NCBI GenBank assembly: GCA_035537555.1
Contig: DATLMR010000307.1
Span: 1 to 12,871, forward strand
Origin: DATLMR01 sp035537555
Lineage (GTDB): Bacteria > Acidobacteriota > Blastocatellia > UBA7656
Length of the DNA stretch: 12,871 nucleotides
Reading direction: 5' to 3'
Part shown: positions 7,441 to 12,871 of the stretch, piece by piece
Layout of the letters: each line of letters begins with the position of its first letter
Position numbering within the stretch: position 1 is the first letter of the stretch
Program-made: the position numbers and the translations under genes
The notes under the pieces: generated by a model
The model's input: only the letters and a program-made list of their open reading frames with translations
The model's database searches: none
Told to the model about the DNA's origin: nothing

Positions 7441-9162
7441 TCAGCGTTTGACGAAATAGAAATCTCCGTCAAGCGCGGACGTTTCCCACGGGATCTGTTT
7501 GCCCATGCTCTTTTCTTTCACCCCTATGCGTACCCTCTTGAATACGTCTTCGAGTTTCAGCCCGGGCGTCCGAATGCCGTTCAGCAGCTCTTGAGTGTAC
7601 AGACCGTTTTTCCCTTCGCCGTCGCTCGCTATCGACCCGGGCGAAGTCGAGTAAGCAACCAGAGTCCCGCTCGGCGCGCTCATCATGGCCAGTCCGCGCG
7701 TGACCGACCTGAAACTCCTGGCAAAAGGATTGTTGCGGCAGGCGTCGAGTATCACTATGTTCAAGCGGTTCCGCGCCGCGTCCATCTCTCCGAGCACCCG
7801 ACCGGCCTCTACCGCTTCGTACTCCACGTCCTGCTCTTTCTCTATTCGGGCTCCGATCGGAAGCAGGTAGTTATACCCATTCACCTGCAAGCCGTGCCCG
7901 GAAAAATAGAAGAGTCCGACTGCCGCGCCCGCGATCCTCTTTCCGAATGCCCTTATCTTCTCCTCCATCTCTCTCTTATTGAGATTCTCGCCGGCCATGA
8001 CTTCAAAGCCGAGCTCGCGGAGGGCCTGCGCCATATCCCTGGCGTCGTTTACGGGGTTGAGGAGCGGATTGTCCGCATAAGAGCTGTTCCCGATTATCAG
8101 AGCGACGCGCTTCTGCTCGGTTACCTCTTCGACTCTACCCGCTTTCGCCGCATTGCCGGAACTCTCCGGGCGGGAAGGGGGCTTGTTGGCGGGCCGGTTG
8201 CTCTCCTTCGAAAGGGGCTCGGACGAAGGCTCGCTTCTATTTCCGCTACCTGTCGAGGGAGGCCTCGCGCTTGACCCTCCCTGTGTGACGGGGCCGCCGA
8301 GCCGGACCAGATAGGTTCCTCTTCCGGCGCCGCCTCCATAATCGATTCCCTTGATCCGAATTAAAATAGTCTGCCGCGCACCGAGCTGGGCGCTTTTAAC
8401 CAGGCGGTCGCTCCCGCGGTTTATCCCCTGGGCAAGTATATTTGAGAGTATCGGTCTTGAGTTTTTGTCGAACAGGTCAAGGGTAGCCCCCGCATTGGTG
8501 CCCGCCGCTTTCACATCGAAAGTCACCGTCAGCTCTCCCGGTCCGGCGACGAACGAGTAGAAGTACTCCGTGTTGCTGCCATCCAGCTCTCCCCTCAATT
8601 CGTTCGAGTCGAGAGGGGTGGGCGCGTCACGGTCGGTAGATGGCGCCGTGATGGAGGCGGGCCTGTCGTTCCCGGGCGGCGAGTTAGCTGGCGCCTGTCC
8701 GAATTTCACGGCTCCGTTGAGCCGTACGATGTACACGCCTCGGTTACCGCTGCCCCCGTAATCGATCCCTTTGATCCGCATCAGGATGGCCTGACGGCCG
8801 AATAACTGGACGGTCTGGACCGACCGGTCGCTGCCCTGGTTTATTGCCTGCACTAATACGGAAGATAGAATGGGCCTGGAATTCTTATCGAAGAGATCGA
8901 AGGTCGCTCCGGAATTCGTACCTGTCGCTTTAACGTCGAAGGTTAATGTCAGGTCTCCCGGCCCCGCTTCGAACGAGTAGAAATACTCCGCGTCAGAGCC
9001 GTCCAGCTCTCCCCTAAGCTCCGCGGATGAGAGAGGTGTCGGGTTATCGCGATCTCTGGATTGGCCCGGGGACGCGATTGCCGAAGAGAACAGAATCAGC
9101 AGCGCGATTATACCCCGCCGCATAGTAAGAATCTGAGTCATGGTATTGTGCTTTCTGAGCAA
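7441..9162 (-). CDS. Exported caspase-like (peptidase C14) protein with two tandem PPC-like domains
   Basis: This 573-residue protein starts at TTG 9162, eight bases after AAAGGAGGT; the ATG at 9141 is too far from that site. Residues 1-33 look like a signal peptide, with a basic MRRG followed by a hydrophobic core ending near AIASPG. Two beta-rich domains follow (about 37-150 and 177-290), resembling bacterial pre-peptidase C-terminal (PPC) domains and about 74% identical to each other. A Ser/Pro-rich linker (about 291-345) leads to the caspase fold (about 350-573). It starts with KRVALIIGNSSY and carries His423 in SGHG and Cys475 in ILDACRNNPF, the catalytic dyad, then ends in PWETSALDGDFYF as complete members do. 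It should cut after basic or acidic residues outside the cytoplasm; target unknown. An upstream TATAAT box suggests its own promoter. Probably first gene of an operon with the MBL-fold gene. Confidence 0.92.
   Translation of the reverse strand: MLRKHNTMTQILTMRRGIIALLILFSSAIASPGQSRDRDNPTPLSSAELRGELDGSDAEYFYSFEAGPGDLTLTFDVKATGTNSGATFDLFDKNSRPILSSVLVQAINQGSDRSVQTVQLFGRQAILMRIKGIDYGGSGNRGVYIVRLNGAVKFGQAPANSPPGNDRPASITAPSTDRDAPTPLDSNELRGELDGSNTEYFYSFVAGPGELTVTFDVKAAGTNAGATLDLFDKNSRPILSNILAQGINRGSDRLVKSAQLGARQTILIRIKGIDYGGGAGRGTYLVRLGGPVTQGGSSARPPSTGSGNRSEPSSEPLSKESNRPANKPPSRPESSGNAAKAGRVEEVTEQKRVALIIGNSSYADNPLLNPVNDARDMAQALRELGFEVMAGENLNKREMEEKIRAFGKRIAGAAVGLFYFSGHGLQVNGYNYLLPIGARIEKEQDVEYEAVEAGRVLGEMDAARNRLNIVILDACRNNPFARSFRSVTRGLAMMSAPSGTLVAYSTSPGSIASDGEGKNGLYTQELLNGIRTPGLKLEDVFKRVRIGVKEKSMGKQIPWETSALDGDFYFVKR
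8293..9054 (-). repeat. Intragenic tandem duplication encoding two PPC-like domains
   Basis: Copy A (8713-9054, residues 37-150) and copy B (8293-8634, residues 177-290) align over 114 residues with no gaps and 84 identical positions by my count. The period is 140 residues. Both share RGELDGS, EYFYSF, DLFDKNSRPILS and RIKGIDYGG. The copies are separated by a short Pro/Ser-rich spacer. Confidence 0.9.
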
Positions 9163-9170
9163 ATCGGTAG

Positions 9171-9179
9171 ACCTCCTTT
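9171..9179 (-). promoter_or_regulatory. Shine-Dalgarno site deciding the TTG start of the caspase-like gene
   Basis: The minus strand reads AAAGGAGGT eight bases before TTG 9162. It is a near-perfect anti-16S match with standard spacing, whereas the in-frame ATG at 9141 would be 29 bases away. This supports the non-ATG start. Confidence 0.75.
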
Positions 9180-9196
9180 GCGTCTGATCGGAAGCT

Positions 9197-9202
9197 ATTA
9201 TA
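9197..9202 (-). promoter_or_regulatory. Putative -10 box for the caspase-like gene
   Basis: The minus strand has a consensus TATAAT here, inside a short palindrome (AGCTATAATAGCT, 9193-9205). It would place the transcript start near 9190, leaving about 28 bases of leader that includes the Shine-Dalgarno site. No good -35 hexamer is visible at 16-18 bases, so the call rests on the -10 box and its position. Confidence 0.45.
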
Positions 9203-9545
9203 GCTTAAAGCCGCCCTTCTAATTCCACCTGAACCGGGGGCGCGGCGGAAACCTGCCCGGGCCTGAGAATCGGGAACCGCGCCGGTTCGTCGCGGCCGGG
9301 CTGTGAAAAGAGTAAAAATCGAAGCGCCCGCAGCCTATCGGAAACATAACGGCCGTGTGAATTCGACGGATCATACGCGATACGGTTGCGCGAGAGATCA
9401 TTGTCGTGCAAAATCGTCTCCGATTTCAATTTCCGTCGAACAATCAGGTCTTTTATTTTCTGACGCGTTCGGAGACGCCCCCGGGTTAATCGGGCGATTA
9501 TGAACCGGAAAAGCGGCCGGAGAACGCACTTCAGAGGAGGTATAT

Positions 9546-10874
9546 ATGCAGGCACAGATGCAAAGACAGGCAGAGCCGGAGATGATGATACAGGCTGCGA
9601 ATGCCGCTCCACGCTTGAACATCGCGAAGCGCGTCGCCTTCCGTTTCGCCTTCGCCTACTTTGCCTTGTATATCATCCCCTTTCCGTTGGAGCTTCTCCC
9701 ATTCACCACCACCCTGATCGAAAAGTATAACGCCCTCTGGCAAGCGATCGTGCCGTGGGTCGGCAGGCATATTCTCCACCTGAGCTACGAAATCACGGTC
9801 TTCCCGAACGGCAGCGGAGACACGACGTTCAATTATGTCCAGGTGCTCTTCTTTCTCGCGGCGGCTGCCGCTGCGGCCGCCGTCTGGTCGGTCCTCGACC
9901 GGAGGCGGCCCGGCTACGAACGGCTCTATCAATGGCTGCGAGTCTTTGTCCGCTTCTACCTGGCGAGCGCCATGATTGGGTATGGAGCATTCAAGATCAT
10001 CCCGATCCAGATGCCCGCCCCGTCCCTCGCGCGGCTCATCGAGCCCTACGGCGACTCCTCTCCGATGGGACTGCTATGGACGTTCGTCGGCGCTTCCAAG
10101 GGCTTCGAGATCTTCACGGGCTGCGCGGAGATGCTGGGCGGCCTGCTGCTGCTGCTTCCACGCACGACCTTGCTCGGGGCCTTGATCTGCCTCGCCGATA
10201 CGGTCCAGATCTTCATCCTCAACATGTGCTACGATGTGCCGGTCAAGCTTTTCTCGTCGCACCTGCTGATACTGAGCCTCTTCCTCATCGCCCCGGACCT
10301 GAAGCGCCTCGCAAACATGTTCTTCCTCAACCGGGGCGTTGAAGCTGCCACGCTTCCCGAGCATTTCCAGAGGAAGTGGCTCAACCGGGGCGTGCTGGCC
10401 CTGCAAATCGTGTTCGGCCTATACCTGGTCGGATCGAGTTTTAATGAAGCCTACAAAGGATCGAACCTCTATGGCGAGGGCGCGCCAAAGCCGCCGTTCT
10501 ACGGAATATGGATGGTCGAAGAGTTCTCGGTGGACGGCCAGCCCCGGCCGCCGCTGCTGACCGACGCTCCCCGGTGGCAGCGGGTGATCTTCCAGTCTCC
10601 AGGGGCGCTGACCATTCAGCCTATGAGCGGGCCGAACCAGCGCTTCAAACTCGAACTCGACATGGAGAATAAAACGCTCTCGCTCGGGAAGCAGGACGAT
10701 CCGGAATGGAAAGCGGAGTTCTCTTTTCAAGAGAAGGAACCGGAGCTGATCACGGTTGAAGGGGAGATTGAGGGCCACAAGACCTTCGCCAGGCTGGCTC
10801 GATTCGACGAGTCCAGGTTCCTGCTCAGGAACAGAGGCTTCCATTGGATTCAGGAGTACCCGTTCAACCGTTAA
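9546..10874 (+). CDS. DoxX-like integral membrane protein with soluble C-terminal domain
   Basis: This 442-residue protein starts at ATG 9546, preceded by AGAGGAGG at ideal spacing. I see about seven hydrophobic segments: near residues 28-52, 96-116 (a run of nine Ala), 132-153, 176-203, 205-224, 234-250 and 282-298. The segment around 134-153 (RFYLASAMIGYGAFKIIPIQ) and the later EMLGGLLLLL-PRTTLLGALI pattern resemble DoxX-family membrane cores, which are four-helix proteins of mostly unknown function, some linked to quinone redox chemistry. This protein is much longer than a standard DoxX (about 130-180 residues). Residues 300-442 form a soluble, beta-rich domain with short strands (LTIQPM, FKLELDMENKTLSLGK, LITVEGEIEG) that I do not recognise. 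No enzymatic motif is visible. The glycosyltransferase follows 164 bases downstream on the same strand. Family assignment is tentative. Confidence 0.82.
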   Translation: MQAQMQRQAEPEMMIQAANAAPRLNIAKRVAFRFAFAYFALYIIPFPLELLPFTTTLIEKYNALWQAIVPWVGRHILHLSYEITVFPNGSGDTTFNYVQVLFFLAAAAAAAAVWSVLDRRRPGYERLYQWLRVFVRFYLASAMIGYGAFKIIPIQMPAPSLARLIEPYGDSSPMGLLWTFVGASKGFEIFTGCAEMLGGLLLLLPRTTLLGALICLADTVQIFILNMCYDVPVKLFSSHLLILSLFLIAPDLKRLANMFFLNRGVEAATLPEHFQRKWLNRGVLALQIVFGLYLVGSSFNEAYKGSNLYGEGAPKPPFYGIWMVEEFSVDGQPRPPLLTDAPRWQRVIFQSPGALTIQPMSGPNQRFKLELDMENKTLSLGKQDDPEWKAEFSFQEKEPELITVEGEIEGHKTFARLARFDESRFLLRNRGFHWIQEYPFNR

Positions 10875-11038
10875 GCGTCATCGATCGCCCGTTGCTCACG
10901 CCTTGCTTTCAGCCCGACCCCGTTGTGAGCGTCACGGCGTGAAAGCGGGCAGACCTATTCGCGATGATCTGCATAGACTGCCGCCGCCGGGCCTGCCCGT
11001 GTAAGGCTCTTTATACTTGCCCAAGGTGCATTTTGAGT

Positions 11039-11974
11039 ATGAATCCCACCGCCAGTGTCATCCTCCCAACCTATAACCGGGGAAAGACTCTCAAGAGAGC
11101 TGTCGACAGCGTCCTGGCGCAAACGTTTGACGATTTCGAGCTGATCATAATCGACGACAAATCGGCGGACCAGACACCTGAAATCCTCCGCGCCTATGCG
11201 ACGCAACGCCGGGTTCGCCTCGTCTCGCAGCTTAGGCGAGGGTGCGCGGAGGCGCGCAACATCGGAGTGCTTGCGTCACGGGGCCGATACATAGCCTTCC
11301 AGGACAGCGATGACGAATGGGTGCCGACCAAGCTCGGACGAGCGATTGAAGCGCTCGAAGGCTCCGGCCCCGAGGTAGGAGTGTTCTACAGCGATATGCT
11401 TCGCGTCGAGGCGAATGGCAACAGCTATCATTTCCACTCGCCGGACGTGCGTAAGGGGCTTCTTATAAATGACGAGACCCTGGATTACCAGGTCCATTGC
11501 ATCGGCATACAATCGGCGGTGATCAAACGGGAGTGTTTCGATAAGGCGGGGCTATTTGATGAAGCCCTGCCGAGGCTCATCGACCTCGAACTGTTCATAA
11601 GGCTTTCAGATCACTTCGAGTTCCTTCATTGCAAAGAGCCGCTCGTCCGCTACTACGACTGCGAAGGAATCTCCACGAACGCGGGAGCCCTGGTCTCTGC
11701 GAGGCGCTACCTGATGGACAAGTATCGGCAACGGCTCGAAGAGCACAGGTGCCACCTCATAAGTCAGCAGCTTCACCTGAGAGTGGCTTCGCAAATGCAA
11801 AAAAACGACAGAGCCTCGTCGCAACTAGCGGAGATGGAGAGAGAGCTTGAAAAGATTACCGGCTCGCCCGGATGGCGTATGCTGACTCGGTATGGACGTT
11901 TGAAATATCGTTACCTGTTGCCGTTATATCGCCTGCTGCGCCTTAAGCCGTCGGAGTCGCGCGAGAGCAAGTGA
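11039..11974 (+). CDS. Family 2 glycosyltransferase (GT-A fold)
   Basis: This 311-residue enzyme should transfer a sugar from a nucleotide-sugar to a glycan or lipid acceptor at the cytoplasmic membrane face. From ATG 11039, the first strand is ASVILPTYNRG, then nucleotide-binding Asp39-Asp40 in IIIDDKSAD, then the metal-binding DxD at 89-91 in AFQDSDDEW. The region around IDLELFIRLS (181-190) occupies the position of the catalytic-base segment. A C-terminal helix (about 256-275) ends in SPGWRML followed by a basic tail, a pattern common in polysaccharide glycosyltransferases. AAGGTG (11023-11028), ten bases upstream, is only a moderate ribosome site. A longer frame begins at ATG 10964, adding 25 Cys-rich residues; I prefer the shorter start because the fold begins right after it. 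No other sugar gene is nearby, so the product is unknown. Confidence 0.88.
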   Translation: MNPTASVILPTYNRGKTLKRAVDSVLAQTFDDFELIIIDDKSADQTPEILRAYATQRRVRLVSQLRRGCAEARNIGVLASRGRYIAFQDSDDEWVPTKLGRAIEALEGSGPEVGVFYSDMLRVEANGNSYHFHSPDVRKGLLINDETLDYQVHCIGIQSAVIKRECFDKAGLFDEALPRLIDLELFIRLSDHFEFLHCKEPLVRYYDCEGISTNAGALVSARRYLMDKYRQRLEEHRCHLISQQLHLRVASQMQKNDRASSQLAEMERELEKITGSPGWRMLTRYGRLKYRYLLPLYRLLRLKPSESRESK

Positions 11975-11997
11975 AGGGCGCGGTCGAGGGCGCTCGA

Positions 11998-12871
11998 TCA
12001 TTTAGGCCTCAGCCAGAGTACAGCCTCGTCCGCCAGGGAGATAGAGTCTCCCTGGCGAAACTCGGCCATCACGCCTTTTTCAACCTCTCTATCATTGATC
12101 TTGACCCCGTTTGTGCTCTCGTCGATCAGGTAGAACTGCTTGCCGTTCTGCATGATCAAACAGTGCCGCCGAGAGATTCTCCGCTCGCTGTCACAGATCA
12201 CGATGTCGGCCGTCCCCTCGGGCGGCCCCTGAGATCCGATGATGACTTCCTTCTTTTCCAGAGGGAAGACCTGACCTCTGCATGGGCCTTCCGTTCCTTC
12301 AAGTACCCACCTGGATGCGCCCTCGGCCCTCTTGAACAAGCCTTTGCCAGACCTCGATAAAAAGTACACCCCCGCGCCCGCTACGGCGATGAACAGCACG
12401 GTCAGCACTATCGCCAGGAGGGGCGTCGAGTCGCACGATTCGAGACACGCGTCCACCTCTTCCCTGATTGCTCTCGCGCCTTGATGCCGGGGCGAGAGCT
12501 TGAGGGCCTCGTTAATCAACTGGTCGGCTTTTTTGCAGTCTCCGCATCCCGACCCGGACAACGCATCGCTCGCGTCGTTGATCAGCCGAACCGTTTTGAT
12601 TCTAACGAGCAGGTCCTGCGCATCCTGAAGGCGCGGAAATTTGCTCGCATAAGATTCGGCTTCTCGCTCCGCGTCGTCGAACCTGTGCTCCCTCAGGGCG
12701 TCGCTCACCTTCGCGATGGCGATCCTCTTCGGGCTTTCGTCTGCCAGTTGCTGAGACTCCCTCTGGTGCTGCTCGATCTCGTCGTCCAGGGTGTTGATCT
12801 TTTCAGACTCGACGGCAGGATCAAGGAGGTTCTTTCTCGAGCGGTCGTAGTCGATCTTTTTTAGAGGGTCC
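11998..12871 (-). CDS. Membrane-anchored FHA-domain protein (5' partial)
   Basis: The frame is open from the right edge to TGA at 11998-12000, giving about 290 residues. The GTG at 12708 is not preceded by a stop: the frame runs through about 54 more codons to the edge, encoding a highly charged, probably coiled-coil stretch, so the N-terminus lies outside. Next comes a helical, TPR-like region (AREHRFDDAEREAESYASKFP-like pairs), a Cys-containing stretch (SGCGDC), and one membrane helix (STPLLAIVLTVLFIAVAGAGVYFL) followed by basic residues. The C-terminus is an FHA domain: VIIGS, ICDSERRISRRHC and DESTNGVKIND contain the Ser, Arg-His and Asn-Gly positions used to read phosphothreonine. By positive-inside logic the FHA domain is cytoplasmic. 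It may read Ser/Thr kinase phosphorylation, possibly from the kinase in this window, but that is a guess. Convergent with the glycosyltransferase, 23 bases apart. Confidence 0.88.
   Translation of the reverse strand, partial: DPLKKIDYDRSRKNLLDPAVESEKINTLDDEIEQHQRESQQLADESPKRIAIAKVSDALREHRFDDAEREAESYASKFPRLQDAQDLLVRIKTVRLINDASDALSGSGCGDCKKADQLINEALKLSPRHQGARAIREEVDACLESCDSTPLLAIVLTVLFIAVAGAGVYFLSRSGKGLFKRAEGASRWVLEGTEGPCRGQVFPLEKKEVIIGSQGPPEGTADIVICDSERRISRRHCLIMQNGKQFYLIDESTNGVKINDREVEKGVMAEFRQGDSISLADEAVLWLRPK

Larger units (their letters stand above)
9163..9545. other. Divergent intergenic region, 383 bases
   Basis: This separates the caspase-like gene (minus) from the DoxX-like gene (plus). 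It holds the -10 and Shine-Dalgarno sites of the caspase-like gene at its left end and AGAGGAGG (9533-9540), five bases before the DoxX-like ATG, at its right end. A small hairpin (AAATCG-TCTC-CGATTT, 9411-9426) is visible. I see no convincing promoter for the plus strand. Short open frames crossing it lack ribosome sites and family resemblance. Confidence 0.6.

Noticed and set aside
7435..8274. A 279-codon plus-strand open frame opposite the caspase-like gene
   Set aside because: It is the antisense shadow of a well-supported coding region, and its translation has no family pattern.
9415..9477. Inverted repeat CGTCTCCGA / TCGGAGACG, 45 bases apart
   Set aside because: A nine-base match is plausible by chance in a gap of this size, and nothing else suggests a function.
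9205..9612. A 135-codon minus-strand open frame across the caspase/DoxX gap
   Set aside because: It overlaps the start of the DoxX-like gene, has no ribosome site and resembles no family; long open frames are common by chance in GC-rich DNA.
11012..11017. TATACT as a -10 box for the glycosyltransferase
   Set aside because: No -35 element fits, and a transcript starting from it would begin within or just beyond the putative ribosome site.

Overview
The window looks like a piece of chromosome from a GC-rich, Gram-negative-type bacterium, most probably an Acidobacteriota member. The strongest hint is the 820-residue duplicated MacB/FtsX-type permease without an ATPase beside it, an architecture described as 'acidobacterial duplicated orphan permease' (ADOP). 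A Hanks-type Ser/Thr kinase, an exported caspase-like protein, a membrane FHA protein and an Ig-like-domain protein fit the same lineage. The taxonomic call is an inference. I see no tRNA, rRNA, CRISPR array, transposase, integrase or phage gene.

Layout from left to right. (1) Positions 1-1262 (+) hold the C-terminal part of a protein with Ig/IPT-like beta modules; its start lies left of the window. (2) Facing it on the minus strand are a small DUF1330 protein (3476-3796) and, downstream of it, a Ser/Thr kinase with a long activation-loop insertion and a polytopic membrane C-terminus (1334-3391). These two may be co-transcribed. (3) After a 364-base divergent gap comes the ADOP permease (4161-6623, +). 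(4) Converging on it, on the minus strand, is a pair separated by 38 bases: an exported caspase-like protein with two tandem PPC-like domains (7441-9162, first gene) and a diiron-type metallo-beta-lactamase-fold protein (6671-7402). (5) A 383-base divergent gap carries a plausible promoter for the caspase gene. It is followed by a DoxX-like membrane protein with an extra soluble C-terminal domain (9546-10874, +) and a family 2 glycosyltransferase (11039-11974, +). (6) Converging on the glycosyltransferase is a membrane-anchored FHA protein (11998 to the right edge, -), whose N-terminus lies outside the window.

The genes do not form one obvious pathway. Signalling is the common thread: a membrane-embedded Ser/Thr kinase, a membrane-anchored FHA (phosphothreonine-reading) protein and an exported caspase-like protein lie within 12 kb. 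A functional link between them is only a hypothesis. Several start codons were moved or confirmed using Shine-Dalgarno sequences: kinase GTG at 3391, permease ATG at 4161, caspase TTG at 9162 and, more weakly, glycosyltransferase ATG at 11039.

I found no clear evidence for a wholly new system. The most unusual items are the architectures of the kinase, of the caspase-like protein with its internal duplication, and of the DoxX-like fusion.
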